A stretch of 64,000 nt of DNA from positions 124,001 through 188,000 of the forward strand of contig JANQGX010000007.1 in assembly GCA_028282885.1 (NCBI GenBank), in the 5' to 3' direction. Numbering within the stretch: the stretch's first letter is position 1; each line of letters begins with the position of its first letter. Both the position numbers and the translations under genes were made by a program. Below are positions 44,829-54,787 of the stretch, in pieces. Under the pieces are notes generated by a model. That model saw nothing but the letters and a program-made list of their open reading frames with translations, searched no databases and had not been told where the DNA came from. The DNA comes from SAR324 cluster bacterium. GTDB taxonomy: Bacteria > SAR324 > XYD2-FULL-50-16.

Positions 44829-46187
44829 GTGAAAATTGAAGAAAAATCACTGATCCCAAGTGAAATTGTAAGTTTTCTGGATCGCTATATTGTCGGGCAA
44901 CACGATGCCAAAAGATGCGTGGCAATCGCATTGAGAAACAGGTGGCGCAGAATGCAGGTCCCTGAGGATCTCCAGGAAGAAATCATGCCCAAGAACATTA
45001 TCATGATAGGTCCCACCGGTGTCGGTAAGACAGAAATCGCCCGTCGAATCGCTAAACTGGTTAATGCACCCTTTATCAAAGTTGAAGCTTCAAAATTCAC
45101 CGAGGTCGGCTATGTCGGACGGGATGTAGAGAGTATGATAAGAGACCTGATGGAACAGGCAATCGCCATGACCCGAAAAGAGGCGATGGACTCGGTAAAA
45201 GAGAAAGCGAAAGACAATGTGGAAGCCAGAATCCTGGATATTCTGATTCCTGCAGGACCGCCAAACCCGGGTGACAGTGTCGATGACCAGATAAGGGATG
45301 ATACCCTTCTGCGCAATAAATTTGCTGCCAAACTGGCCAGCGGTGAATTGGACGATAAAATCATTGAGGTAAATGTCAAGAAAAGTTCTCTGGGACCTTC
45401 AGTTGAATTCTTTCCAATTACGGGAAGTGAGGGGATGGACATCAATATCAAAGACATGATGTCCAGCTTTATGCCCAAGCAGTCTAAGAAAAGGAAAGTA
45501 ACCGTTGCCGAAGCCAGGAAACTTTTCGAACAGGAAGAGGCGGAGAAACTTCTCGACCTGGATGATGTCAATGCTGCCGCGACAAAAAAGGTTGAACAAT
45601 CCGGCATCGTTTTTCTCGACGAGATTGATAAAATCACCAGTAAAGCAGACAATTACGGAAGAGGAGAAGTCTCCAGGGAAGGCGTTCAGAGAGACTTGTT
45701 GCCTATTGTGGAAGGAAGCACCGTCAATACCAAATATGGAGCAGTTCGCACCGATCATATTCTTTTTATCGCTGCCGGCGCATTCCACGTTGCCAAACCT
45801 TCCGACCTGATTCCGGAACTTCAGGGACGTTTCCCGATTCGAGTTGAATTGAATTCGCTGTCCAAGGATGATTTTGTCAGAATCCTGCAAGAACCCAAAA
45901 ACTCTCTTGTTCGCCAGTATGTAGAGTTGTTGAAAACGGAAGGGGTGACCCTGGAATTTAAAGAAGACTCCATTGATGAAATTGCACGAATCTCCACCGA
46001 AGTGAATGCAAAAACGGAAAACATCGGTGCCAGAAGACTTCATGCTGTTTTGGAGAAACTGCTTGATGAGGTTAGTTTCTCGGCTCCGGAAATTTCAGGT
46101 CAAACTATCGTTCTGACTCGGAAATACGTTAAAGATCGACTGGAAGAGATCGCCAAGGATCAGGATTTGAGCAGATACATCTTGTAG
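44829..46187 (+). CDS. hslU: ATP-dependent protease ATPase subunit HslU
   Basis: AAA+ unfoldase that feeds proteins to Hsl[23 protein letters not shown] at the start (read as separate shorter pieces [17 protein letters not shown] and HDAKR), Walker [14 protein letters not shown], Walker [11 protein letters not shown], the HslU-specific intermediate domain (about 110-240), the sensor region [15 protein letters not shown], and a C-terminal end suited to docking on HslV (SRYIL). GTG start with GAGGAAT just before it. Confidence 0.97.
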   Translation: MKIEEKSLIPSEIVSFLDRYIVGQHDAKRCVAIALRNRWRRMQVPEDLQEEIMPKNIIMIGPTGVGKTEIARRIAKLVNAPFIKVEASKFTEVGYVGRDVESMIRDLMEQAIAMTRKEAMDSVKEKAKDNVEARILDILIPAGPPNPGDSVDDQIRDDTLLRNKFAAKLASGELDDKIIEVNVKKSSLGPSVEFFPITGSEGMDINIKDMMSSFMPKQSKKRKVTVAEARKLFEQEEAEKLLDLDDVNAAATKKVEQSGIVFLDEIDKITSKADNYGRGEVSREGVQRDLLPIVEGSTVNTKYGAVRTDHILFIAAGAFHVAKPSDLIPELQGRFPIRVELNSLSKDDFVRILQEPKNSLVRQYVELLKTEGVTLEFKEDSIDEIARISTEVNAKTENIGARRLHAVLEKLLDEVSFSAPEISGQTIVLTRKYVKDRLEEIAKDQDLSRYIL

Positions 46188-46350
46188 CAACCTAATAAAC
46201 AGTCAACATTGGATTCTTCACAGCTCCAGATCCCATCAACAGATGCATCCAGCCATATAGATTCCGAAGAATCCGATTGCTTTGAAACTCCGAATCAAAT
46301 CCGGAGTGAAAAATCGGAAATCCGCGTGTTTCTGTAATCAACTTGCAACA

Positions 46351-47247
46351 ATGACATTAAAGAAATCTCCTATCGCAAGACTTGTCACCTATCTCGAATT
46401 AATCAGATTTTCCCATACCCTATTTGCATTGCCATTTGCGCTGGTTTCCACAATTCTTGCGCTACGCACCCTGAATGGTTCCTATTTTTCAGCTTTCAGC
46501 CTGGAGAAACTTGCCTGGATTGTGCTGGCAATGGTCGGGGCCAGATCCGGTGCCATGGGATTCAACAGATTGGTAGATCGAAAGTTTGATGCGGAAAATC
46601 CAAGGACCGCCAATCGTCCTTCGGCAACAGGAGAAATCGATACCATCAGCATGATTCTCCTGATCCTGGTGTCCTATGCTCTGCTGGTATTTGCGGCCTG
46701 GAATCTGAACCGGCTGGCATTTATCCTCAGTCCGGCGGCAATAATCCTGGTATCCTTTTACTCGTTAACCAAACGGTTTACGTCATATTCGCACCTGTTT
46801 CTGGGTCTTGCTATCGGAGCGGCTCCGGTGGCCGGGTGGATAGCCGTGACCGGTAATGTTTCATTGGCCTCACTGATTCTGGGCCTTTCTGTGCTAACCT
46901 GGATTGCAGGATTCGATATTCTCTATGCCTTACAGGATCTGGATTACGATCAGGAGGCAGGTCTCTATTCCATTCCCGTCAGATTTGGAGTTTCAGGAAG
47001 CCTGATTATGTCACGCAGTCTGCATGCTATTTCCGTGATTTGCTGGCTATCGGTTTACCGGATTCAGAACCTGGGCTGGTTTTTTCTCGCTGGCATAATT
47101 CTTGGCGTTTCGCTACTCTTCTGGGAACATCGGCTGATCAAGAAAGATGATTTGAGCAAACTGGACATTGCTTTCTTTAATATGAATGCCATTATCAGTG
47201 TCAGCCTTTTTATCGCCCTTGTGATAGATATTGCCATTTTCAATTGA
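46351..47247 (+). CDS. ubiA: UbiA-family prenyltransferase (4-hydroxybenzoate polyprenyltransferase)
   Basis: Inner-membrane enzyme attaching a polyprenyl chain to an aromatic ring in quinone synthesis. About eight membrane helices. The first Asp-rich motif reads NRLVDRKFDAENPRTANRP, and the second DLDYDQEAGLYSIPVRFG. LIRFSHTLFALPFALVS is the usual first helix. ATG at 46351 is preferred over an upstream TTG frame at 46282 because it gives the family N-terminus. It could act on hydroxybenzoate (ubiquinone) or on a futalosine-pathway intermediate (menaquinone, MqnP), and the window does not decide. Confidence 0.9.
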   Translation: MTLKKSPIARLVTYLELIRFSHTLFALPFALVSTILALRTLNGSYFSAFSLEKLAWIVLAMVGARSGAMGFNRLVDRKFDAENPRTANRPSATGEIDTISMILLILVSYALLVFAAWNLNRLAFILSPAAIILVSFYSLTKRFTSYSHLFLGLAIGAAPVAGWIAVTGNVSLASLILGLSVLTWIAGFDILYALQDLDYDQEAGLYSIPVRFGVSGSLIMSRSLHAISVICWLSVYRIQNLGWFFLAGIILGVSLLFWEHRLIKKDDLSKLDIAFFNMNAIISVSLFIALVIDIAIFN

Positions 47248-47485
47248 GGAATTTGTCCGATTGATATAGATATGAGCTGCCAACAGACATCATGAGGCCG
47301 GATTGATCGATATTGATTTTGGTGGCTCATGCAGGGAACTGCTTTGAAAGGAAGAATCCTGGTTGCAATCTGCGTCAGTTCATCAAACAGGATATACTCC
47401 GGACTCGTTTTCCGGATGTTGGACCTGCGTCAGAGCAGTCACTCAATGGAAAACCCGTTACAATCTTAATAAACTCCGGATAAAC

Positions 47486-47734
47486 ATGCGAAAAAGACAA
47501 CTCATTATTCAAAAGGCCATGCAGGAGATTGAAAAGATGCTCCATGAGATGGAGAAAGATGGAAAGGATCTGTCTTTAATCAAGCTGAAGAAATATCAGA
47601 AAACGCATCATATTAGCTGCCTGTGTCCAAAATGTCAGAAAGCCAATGAAAAAAACAATCCCAGCTACAGGGGTTTGAGAGAGTTCGGCTTCAAGGTCTT
47701 CGTAGACGAGCATGATGAGGAGATCCTGCATTAG
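47486..47734 (+). CDS. Small Cys-containing cytoplasmic protein, unknown
   Basis: An 82-residue protein. The first half is a long charged helix (IIQKAMQEIEKMLHEMEKD). It is followed by HHISCLCPKCQKANEKN, a CxCxxC cluster that could be half of a zinc or metal site, and a short alpha/beta end (GLREFGFKVFVDEHDEE). A longer frame starts at 47363, but the first 41 residues do not look coding and the ATG at 47486 fits better. I recognise no family. Lies between ubiA and the HtrA operon. Confidence 0.5.
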   Translation: MRKRQLIIQKAMQEIEKMLHEMEKDGKDLSLIKLKKYQKTHHISCLCPKCQKANEKNNPSYRGLREFGFKVFVDEHDEEILH

Positions 47735-47751
47735 TAACAAGAGGTAATGGC

Positions 47752-47780
47752 TTGCCCTGTCGCTAAACAAGTAATACAAT
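47752..47780 (+). promoter_or_regulatory. Sigma-70-like promoter for the htrA operon
   Basis: TTGCCC at 47752-47757 and TACAAT at 47775-47780 with exact 17-bp spacing, 100 bp before the protease start. The match is four of six and five of six bases. It would serve htrA and perhaps the kinase/regulator genes that follow. Confidence 0.45.
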
Positions 47781-47879
47781 TAGAAATACAAAGCTTTGAA
47801 AAAATTATTAAAATCTCCCGAAAGAGTTTTTCAGTCCGGCATGGAAATATCATCGGGGCTTTATTAGTAGAGGAGAATC

Positions 47880-49232
47880 ATGAACTTGGGAAAATTAAAA
47901 AAAGCCGCAATTCTGGTTGCTTTATCCGTTATTATCACTTTTCAATTTGTCAATGCACATCCAACATCTTTCGCCCCCCTGGTAAAATCCGAAAAAAACA
48001 AGGTCGTCCATATCAGTATTTCATCAATTGTCGACGCGCCGGCGATCACGAGGGATCCGTTTTTTGAGCATTTTTTTAAGAACATGCCCAGACAGCAACG
48101 TCAGTCAGCTTTGGGCTCCGGATTTTTAATCAGTGACGACGGCTATATTGTAACCAATCATCATGTTATCGCCAAAGCGGACAAAATAGAGGTGATCCTG
48201 CATGATGGGCAAACTTATAAGGCAGAAGTCGTGGGCAAAGATAAAATGAGCGAGCTGGCTTTGATCAAAATCGATGCCGAGGATTTGCCCTTCATCAAAT
48301 GGGGGGATTCCGACACGATTGAGGTGGGAGATTGGGTTGTCGCCATCGGAAATCCCCTGGGATTCGATAACACCGTTACTGCCGGGATTATCAGCGGAAG
48401 AGGTCGTAATGTTTTTGCCAATACGGCTTACGGTCAATTCCTGCAGACAGATGCCGCCATCAATTTCGGAAATTCCGGAGGCCCCCTCTTCAACATGGAT
48501 TCAGAGGTCATCGGCATCAATACCGCAATTGTGGCCGGCGGACAGAATATTGGTTTTGCCATTCCCAGCAATCTTGCCCGCAAAATAATCCATCAACTGA
48601 AAACCAACGGAAAAGTCGAACGCGGATGGTTCGGCGTTGGGATTCAGGATGTTGACAACGAACTGGCTGATTCTTTTGGTCTTCCCAAGGGAATGAGAGG
48701 GGTTGTATTAACCTCGATTGGCAAGGATTCTCCGGCAGAAAAAGCCGGTCTGGAGCAAGGTGATGTGGTGGTTGAGTTTAATGGTGAAAAGCTACTCAGG
48801 GCCAACGATTTGCAGCAGCAGGTTGCTGAAACCATTCCCGGAACAGAGGTGACCATCAAGATCTTCCGTGAAGGCAAATTCCTGGAGAAAGTTGTAACGG
48901 TGGGTCGCAGACCATCGGACCAGATCACCTCGCTGGATATTTCCCAGAATAAGTATGGTATTCGTCTGGTGGAGCTAACACCTGAGGATCGTGCCAATTT
49001 AAATATTAAGGGAGACTACGGACTTCTCGTTCATGCCATCGACCAAACCGGAACAGCCTATGAAAAAGGTATCCGGAGGGGTGATGTGATCATGGAGGCG
49101 AATAACCAACGTCTGGAAAAAGTTGATGACTTCGACGATATCATCAGGGAAGCTGAAAAGAGATCTCGTCCGATTTATCTGCTGGTAAACAGGGACGGCA
49201 GGGAAATGTTCATCGCTATCCCTGTCAAATAG
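47880..49232 (+). CDS. Periplasmic HtrA/DegP-family serine protease with two PDZ domains
   Basis: Envelope quality-control protease. Signal peptide (KAAILVALSVIITFQFVNAH). Trypsin-like domain: DGYIVTNHHVI (catalytic His 95), FGNSGGPLFN (Ser 199). At the Asp position of the triad the sequence is KMSELALIKI, so residue 125 is Glu, not Asp. PDZ1 follows (GWFGVGIQDV, about 218-310), then PDZ2 (YGIRLVELT, about 345-440). Strong ribosome site AGAGGAG. Twelve bases after its stop begins a membrane histidine kinase, suggesting a joint envelope-stress operon. The Glu substitution may slow or alter catalysis. Confidence 0.92.
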   Translation: MNLGKLKKAAILVALSVIITFQFVNAHPTSFAPLVKSEKNKVVHISISSIVDAPAITRDPFFEHFFKNMPRQQRQSALGSGFLISDDGYIVTNHHVIAKADKIEVILHDGQTYKAEVVGKDKMSELALIKIDAEDLPFIKWGDSDTIEVGDWVVAIGNPLGFDNTVTAGIISGRGRNVFANTAYGQFLQTDAAINFGNSGGPLFNMDSEVIGINTAIVAGGQNIGFAIPSNLARKIIHQLKTNGKVERGWFGVGIQDVDNELADSFGLPKGMRGVVLTSIGKDSPAEKAGLEQGDVVVEFNGEKLLRANDLQQQVAETIPGTEVTIKIFREGKFLEKVVTVGRRPSDQITSLDISQNKYGIRLVELTPEDRANLNIKGDYGLLVHAIDQTGTAYEKGIRRGDVIMEANNQRLEKVDDFDDIIREAEKRSRPIYLLVNRDGREMFIAIPVK

Positions 49233-49244
49233 AAAAAAATCAGT

Positions 49245-50879
49245 ATGAAAAGGAAAGGCACCTTTACTTATATCTATGTTGGATTGTTCCTTTCTGCCGT
49301 CCTTGTCATACTGATTGCCAACTCTTACGTTCTCATCGATCGAACCCGGGCCAACCTGATCGAGATTTACTGGAAGCAGGGAGAACTGATCGTCAAATCC
49401 ATTGCCTATAGTGCTCAGCAGAGCATAGGTTCGGTGCAATTGACACCGCAGCAGATAAACCGCCATCTTAAAAAAACCGCACTTGAAATCGAAAAGGCTG
49501 ATGATAAGGAAGGCGGGCTCACACAACTGGAACTGGAAGAACTTCTTGCCGAGTCAAAACTCAAATCCATTTCCCTGCTGGACAGCGATAGTAACCCCGT
49601 ATTGTCCGTAACCAATCCTGACGAGCCCGAATTTCGGCCCGAGAAATCAGCAGGTAACATTTACACAGAAGAATTTGCCCACCTGCCCCGGCAGATCACC
49701 GTTCAGAAGCGCAAATCACCTGGGGCTATACGCATGGTACTGACAACACAGAAATTTCTCTCCATTAAAACCCGCATTGGTTTGCAGATATTGATCGCTT
49801 CCCTGGAAAACCACAATATTATTCAGCACATTACCTTTATTGACAGCAATTTCAGAATTATCGGCGATTCCAACCCAAACAGGGTGGGAATCACTGAAGA
49901 GGAACTTGAATACCTCGATGTTCTCAAATCAGGTGTCTCATACTATTTCCGGGATAGCGACGAAGGAATCATTACCTTCATCCATCCGCTTAACTTTACC
50001 CCGGACTCGCGGGGAGTGTTGAAAATAGCCTACCCGATCGCCCGCATCGATAGTATCTATAAGAATATCTTCAAAAATGTGATCCTGAATAGTGCGGTTG
50101 TATTTCTCATCGCCATTATTGCAGCCATTATTGCGGTCAAGCTGAACAATCGCAACCTGGTCAAGATCGAATCGATGGAGAAGAAGATCAGGGAAAATGA
50201 AAAACTGGCCTCACTTGCCAATCTCACGGCCGGTGTTGCGCATGAAGTCAGAAATCCTTTGAACAGCGTTTCCATCATTATTCAAAGGCTGCAGTTAGAA
50301 TTCACACCGAACAGGGAAGAGGACCTGGACGAGTATGTCTCCCTGACCGACCTGTTAAAGCAGGAGGTGGATCGCATCAATCTGATCATCACCGATTTTC
50401 TTGATTTCGCCAAACCATTCGAGCCAAAAAAAACAGAGTTCAATATTGATGAATTCATCCGGGAAGGGCTGACTGTTATGTCCCCTGAGGCTGAAGAAAA
50501 AGGGGTGAACCTGATAACCAACCTGAAAAGCGATGGCATCGTCTTTCTGGGCGACCAGGAAAAGCTGACCCAGGTTATGATTAACATTTTGAGAAATGCC
50601 ATTGAAGCCTCGGAAAGATATGACACTATTACGGTAGAATCAAGCATCCAAAAAGGAAAACATTGGTTGCTGGAGATTAAAGATGACGGAATAGGGATTT
50701 CCAAAGAGAACCTGAACCATATTTTTGATATCTATTTCACCACCAAAAAGAATGGGACGGGGCTTGGTTTGTATATTTGCAGAAAAATAATTCAAGCCCA
50801 CAAGGGCAACATTGACTTTCGTCGTAACGCCGGGAATGGAATTACCGTTTCTATACAATTGCCCTTCCTGGAATACTAA
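49245..50879 (+). CDS. Membrane sensor histidine kinase, ZraS/NtrB-like
   Basis: Two-component sensor with one membrane helix near the N-terminus (YIYVGLFLSAVLVILIA), a periplasmic region of about 240 residues and a second helix about 280-300 (SAVVFLIAIIAAIIAVKL). The cytoplasmic part has HisKA (phospho-His about 333 in GVAHEVRNPLNSV) and HATPase_c (NILRNAIEASE, DDGIGISKEN, GTGLGLYICRK). The periplasmic region carries an acidic stretch and a Cache-like fold (ITFIDSNFRIIGDSN). It is 12 bp after the HtrA gene and 99 bp before an NtrC-type regulator, so the three probably sense and answer envelope conditions. Confidence 0.94.
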   Translation: MKRKGTFTYIYVGLFLSAVLVILIANSYVLIDRTRANLIEIYWKQGELIVKSIAYSAQQSIGSVQLTPQQINRHLKKTALEIEKADDKEGGLTQLELEELLAESKLKSISLLDSDSNPVLSVTNPDEPEFRPEKSAGNIYTEEFAHLPRQITVQKRKSPGAIRMVLTTQKFLSIKTRIGLQILIASLENHNIIQHITFIDSNFRIIGDSNPNRVGITEEELEYLDVLKSGVSYYFRDSDEGIITFIHPLNFTPDSRGVLKIAYPIARIDSIYKNIFKNVILNSAVVFLIAIIAAIIAVKLNNRNLVKIESMEKKIRENEKLASLANLTAGVAHEVRNPLNSVSIIIQRLQLEFTPNREEDLDEYVSLTDLLKQEVDRINLIITDFLDFAKPFEPKKTEFNIDEFIREGLTVMSPEAEEKGVNLITNLKSDGIVFLGDQEKLTQVMINILRNAIEASERYDTITVESSIQKGKHWLLEIKDDGIGISKENLNHIFDIYFTTKKNGTGLGLYICRKIIQAHKGNIDFRRNAGNGITVSIQLPFLEY

Positions 50880-50978
50880 GAACTTCCTGCCAGGTCGGGT
50901 TACACAAATCGGTCTGAAATTCGCATTATTTCCTCAATATAATTAAAAACGGCCGTTAATTCCAATAATACCAAAAAA

Positions 50979-52337
50979 ATGAAACCAAAAATCCTGATCG
51001 TCGACGATGAGATTTCGACGACGGAAACCCTGCAGGGTTTTCTGAATAAAAAAGGGTTTGATGTTACGACTGAACACGATCCTGAATCGGCACTTGCATT
51101 GATCAGGGAAAACGAGTTTGACCTGATGATTGCCGACTATCGGATGCCTAAAATGAATGGTTTGGAATTAATCCAGAAGGTCAGGGAGTTCGATCCGGTA
51201 ATCGCCATTATTATGATCTCGGCGTACGGCAAAATCGAAACCGCCGTTAAAATCATGAAGTCGGGTGCGTCCGACTATCTGACCAAACCGATCGATCTCA
51301 AGGAGCTCCTGATTCTGATAGATAAATGTATTGATAACAAGCGATTGCTTGTTGAAAACAGACAGCTTAAGGAGATTCTTCAGGAAAAGTTCCGGTTTGA
51401 AAATATTGTCGGCAACAGCAGCGCCCTCAACGAGGTTATGAGCATGGTACAGCGTGTTGCCAGTTCAAACGCCACGGTCATACTAAGGGGAGAGTCGGGA
51501 ACCGGTAAGGAACTAATCGCCATGGCGCTCCATTTCGCCAGCGAACGCAAAGACAAACCCTTTTTAAAAGTGAGCTGTGCGGCCCTACCGGAATCGCTTC
51601 TTGAATCGGAGCTTTTTGGTCATATCAAGGGATCATTCACAGGGGCCATTACCGATCGAAAAGGGAAGTTTGAAGAAGCCAATACCGGCACAATTTTCCT
51701 TGATGAAATTGGAGAAATCAGCCAAACCACGCAAACCAAACTGCTTAGAGTGCTTCAGGAACGAGAATTCGAAAGAGTGGGCAGTAACCAGACGATCAAG
51801 GTAGATGTGCGGATCATCGCTGCAACCAACAAGGACCTCGAAGAAGCAGTCAAGCTCAAGGAAATACGAGAGGACCTGTATTACCGTTTGAACGTGGTTC
51901 CGATTTTTATCCCTGCTTTAAAAAAGAGACGTGAAGACGTTATCCCCCTTATCGATCATTTTATTAGAAAGTTTTCAAATGAAAACAACCGGGACATTAA
52001 GGGAATAACCCAGGAAGCTCAGAAAATCCTCATCAAATATGATTATCCGGGCAATATTCGCGAACTGGAGAATATAATCGAACGTGCCATCGTCTTGGCC
52101 AGGGACGATGTAATCACCATTAAGGATCTGCCCCTGACGGTGACTTCAAATCACAAAGAGGAAGATAAACAGGAAAAACCTTTTCTTGAGCTGATGACAT
52201 TGGAAGAGGCGGAAAAGGCTTTGATAGAAATGGCTCTGCAAAAACATAACGGTGTGCAGACCAGGGCTGCCAAAGAGTTAGGAATCAGCGAGCGGGCCTT
52301 GCGCTACAAAATCAAGGTAAAAGGAATCAGCAACTGA
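50979..52337 (+). CDS. Sigma-54-dependent response regulator, NtrC/ZraR type
   Basis: Receiver domain (ILIVDDEISTTETL, Asp about 53 in LMIADYRMPKMNG), AAA+ activator domain (Walker A GESGTGKELIAMALH, the sigma-54 contact loop, FLDEIGEI, arginine-finger region YYRLNVVPI) and a Fis-type helix-turn-helix (TRAAKELGISERALRYKIK). The contact loop reads GSFTGA, with Ser in place of the usual Ala of GAFTGA. Paired with the preceding kinase. No -24/-12 promoter was found in the near gaps. Confidence 0.96.
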   Translation: MKPKILIVDDEISTTETLQGFLNKKGFDVTTEHDPESALALIRENEFDLMIADYRMPKMNGLELIQKVREFDPVIAIIMISAYGKIETAVKIMKSGASDYLTKPIDLKELLILIDKCIDNKRLLVENRQLKEILQEKFRFENIVGNSSALNEVMSMVQRVASSNATVILRGESGTGKELIAMALHFASERKDKPFLKVSCAALPESLLESELFGHIKGSFTGAITDRKGKFEEANTGTIFLDEIGEISQTTQTKLLRVLQEREFERVGSNQTIKVDVRIIAATNKDLEEAVKLKEIREDLYYRLNVVPIFIPALKKRREDVIPLIDHFIRKFSNENNRDIKGITQEAQKILIKYDYPGNIRELENIIERAIVLARDDVITIKDLPLTVTSNHKEEDKQEKPFLELMTLEEAEKALIEMALQKHNGVQTRAAKELGISERALRYKIKVKGISN

Positions 52338-52342
52338 GGAAT

Positions 52343-52360
52343 GAGTCTTATTCAAGACTC
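52343..52360. terminator. Small hairpin between convergent genes
   Basis: GAGTCTT at 52343-52349 and AAGACTC at 52354-52360, perfect 7-bp arms with a 4-base loop, in the 29-bp gap between the regulator gene (plus) and pncA (minus). There is no strong T-run on either side, so it is at best a weak bidirectional terminator. Confidence 0.4.
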
Positions 52361-52366
52361 TCCGCT

Positions 52367-52963
52367 TTAGACAATTTCAATACCAGCCGCTTTCATTTCC
52401 TGAATAGCTTTCTCGTCATCACCGGGATTCAGATTAACGGCACGGGTCCCATCCACCACCACTTTCGTATTAAATCCCAGGTTCACAGCATCCAGAGCTG
52501 TGAACTTCACACAATAATCCAGCGCCAGACCTACGATAGTCAGATCCTTGAATCCCTGTTCCTTAAGATAATCCCCCAGCCCGGTTGCACTCTTGTGATC
52601 ATTGTCAAAAAAACCGCTATAGCTGTCGACCTCTGCATCCATCCCTTTCTGAAATACTTTGGTTATTCGGCTGGTGTCCAGGTCATCCAGAAATTCAGCT
52701 CCTTTTGTATCCTGAACACAGTGAACCGGCCAGAGGACCTGGTCAATGCCGTTGAGTTGAATAAGGTCGCCGGGGTTTTTGTTTTCATGATTGGCAGCAA
52801 AGCTCTTGTGGTTTCGCGGGTGCCAATCCTGGGTCGCTATCACTTTATCGAATTTTGCCACGAGTTTGTTAACAACAGGCACGATCAGATCTCCTTCCGG
52901 CACGGGCAGGTTCCCTGTTGGAGTAAAATCATTTTGAATATCAACCAGAATTAATGCCTTCAT
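52367..52963 (-). CDS. pncA: Nicotinamidase
   Basis: Converts nicotinamide to nicotinate for NAD salvage. LILVDIQNDFTPTGNLPV (catalytic Asp), ATQDWHPRNHKSF (metal His residues), VLWPVHC and GLALDYCVKFTALDA (catalytic Cys) are all in place. 198 residues, normal. It lies 60 bp after pncB on the same strand, forming a two-step salvage unit. Confidence 0.96.
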   Translation of the reverse strand: MKALILVDIQNDFTPTGNLPVPEGDLIVPVVNKLVAKFDKVIATQDWHPRNHKSFAANHENKNPGDLIQLNGIDQVLWPVHCVQDTKGAEFLDDLDTSRITKVFQKGMDAEVDSYSGFFDNDHKSATGLGDYLKEQGFKDLTIVGLALDYCVKFTALDAVNLGFNTKVVVDGTRAVNLNPGDDEKAIQEMKAAGIEIV

Positions 52964-53023
52964 ACGTCCCCTTTTGGATTGTTTTCATCATTCCAGCTTG
53001 TCAGATTATCGACGAAGTTCAAT

Positions 53024-54496
53024 TCATCTCAGGCTCTTTTTTTTTCTTGCTTTCAGTGTCAGATCGATTTTCAGATCGTTAAGCGATTTTTCGTTGCCCA
53101 CAGGGTAGTTGTGGGGATTTATCAGTCTCATGATGGTGGGATGAAAGGACGCTATCTCCTGCTTCACCTTTTCCTTAATTTCCAGAATGGTCGGTCGGTG
53201 GTAAACAAGTACGCCTTTGTCATAAATGGGCACCAGCAAATCCTTGTGCGGGACACCCGCTTCGATATGTTTTTGTCTTGTCATATCAAAGGGATCAATC
53301 ATCAGGCAGCCTTCTTCCATATCGGTGTTAATATCATAAATAACATCACCGATATACTGATTATCCCGGATATATCGTCTTACCTGGTGTACGCCCGGTG
53401 TGGTGACCTTGACTGACTGTTCCGATATTTTGATCTTATACTCCCACTCGCCTCCCGGATTTCGAATGGCAGACAGCTTGTAAACGCCATCCAGGGCGGG
53501 TTGATTATAGGCTGTTACCAGTTTGGTTCCAACTCCCCAGACATCGATTTTGGCCTGTTGAAACTTGAGACTTTGAATGATGGTCTCATCAAGATCATTG
53601 CTGGCGACAATCCTGGCATCCTTGAACCCGGCTTCATCCAGCATTTCCCTGGCTTTGGTACTGAGATAGGCAAGATCTCCCGAATCCAGTCTGATTCCAC
53701 CCAGTTCATAACCCTTTTTCTTTAACTTTTTGCCGGTTTCGATTGCTTTCTTAATCCCGTCAATTGTCGAGTAGGTATCCACCAACAGTACGCAATCATT
53801 GGGCATGATATTGGAATAGGTTTCAAATGCCTCTAATTCATCGTCAAAAGCCATCACCCAACTATGAGCAATAGTACCCCGAACAGGGATTCCATAGCGT
53901 TTCCCGGCCAGGACATTGGAAGTGGCATTGCAACCACCGATAAATGCAGATCGGCTTGCCGTGATAGCCCCATCGATTCCCTGGGCTCTTCTTAAACCAA
54001 ATTCCAGAACCGGGTCACCCTGGGCCGCTCTGCAGATTCGGGCAGCTTTTGTGGCTATCAACGTTGGAAAATTCATCAGGTTCAGCAAAGGTGTTTCCAG
54101 CAATTGACACTGGATAACAGGTCCCTTGATCCGGATCACCGGTTCTAAGGGGAATACTACCGTACCCTCCGGAACAGCATCAATATCACAATTGAATTCA
54201 AGATTGGACAGATAATCCAGAAATCCCTGTTCAAAAAGCGGTTTTCCGTCATTGCCTTCAAGAGAAGACAGGTAGTCCAGATCCTCCGAGCTGAAATGCA
54301 AGGTATCAATGAAACTGATAACATTCTCCAGACCGCAGGAAATACAATAGTTACCCTGAAAAGGCGCTCTTCTGAAAAAGAGATGAAAAACCGTCTCTTT
54401 TTTGTCCATGCCGGACTTCCAAAAACCATAGGCCATTGAAAGCTGGTAAAAATCAGTCAGGATAGCATTGGAAACATTGTCAATTGAATCAATCAT
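53024..54496 (-). CDS. pncB: Nicotinate phosphoribosyltransferase
   Basis: Makes nicotinate mononucleotide from nicotinate and PRPP. LTDFYQLSMAYGFWKSG, FFRRAPFQGNYCISCGLE, FGLRRAQGIDGAITASRSAF and the phospho-site region GGIRLDSGDLAYLS are typical; VGTKLVTAYNQPALDGVYKL closes the barrel. 490 residues. Together with pncA it recycles nicotinamide, such as that released by the sirtuin at 4.3 kb. Confidence 0.96.
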   Translation of the reverse strand: MIDSIDNVSNAILTDFYQLSMAYGFWKSGMDKKETVFHLFFRRAPFQGNYCISCGLENVISFIDTLHFSSEDLDYLSSLEGNDGKPLFEQGFLDYLSNLEFNCDIDAVPEGTVVFPLEPVIRIKGPVIQCQLLETPLLNLMNFPTLIATKAARICRAAQGDPVLEFGLRRAQGIDGAITASRSAFIGGCNATSNVLAGKRYGIPVRGTIAHSWVMAFDDELEAFETYSNIMPNDCVLLVDTYSTIDGIKKAIETGKKLKKKGYELGGIRLDSGDLAYLSTKAREMLDEAGFKDARIVASNDLDETIIQSLKFQQAKIDVWGVGTKLVTAYNQPALDGVYKLSAIRNPGGEWEYKIKISEQSVKVTTPGVHQVRRYIRDNQYIGDVIYDINTDMEEGCLMIDPFDMTRQKHIEAGVPHKDLLVPIYDKGVLVYHRPTILEIKEKVKQEIASFHPTIMRLINPHNYPVGNEKSLNDLKIDLTLKARKKKSLR

Positions 54497-54660
54497 GAGT
54501 CTGCTAACTGTTGCGGGATGAACGACCTTTTGTCTTATCTATCCGGATTTCAAAGCGATAGCGAAGGGTAATCAATCGAAGAAACCCAATCTTTTATTTT
54601 AATTTCAGCAAGTTAAAAGTTTCTAAATTCAATATACAACCGCACCCTATCCTTGACAAA

Positions 54661-54700
54661 CAAAAAAAAGGCCCATATTGCTTCACTGTCAATATGGGCC
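54661..54700 (-). terminator. Factor-independent terminator of the chemoreceptor gene
   Basis: On the minus strand GGCCCATATTG, a 9-base loop and CAATATGGGCC (perfect 11-bp arms at 54670-54680 and 54690-54700) are followed by eight T (54669-54662). This is textbook form, about 90 bp after the chemoreceptor stop. It insulates that gene from pncB downstream. Confidence 0.9.
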
Positions 54701-54787
54701 GGATATCTGTGCATATGTTTAGGAAGATCAGCAAGCTTGAATTAAACGGTGCCTGATTATGCTATTGGCACTAGCTAAAAATCCTTT

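Noticed and set aside
45399..46043. 214-codon minus-strand frame inside hslU
   Set aside because: Antisense shadow of a strongly conserved gene.
47747..48067. 106-codon plus-strand frame over the htrA start
   Set aside because: Overlaps the HtrA signal peptide and protease domain in another frame; HtrA is clearly the real gene.
50938..50943. TATAAT before the NtrC-type regulator
   Set aside because: No acceptable -35 at 16-18 bp; likely co-transcribed with the kinase instead.
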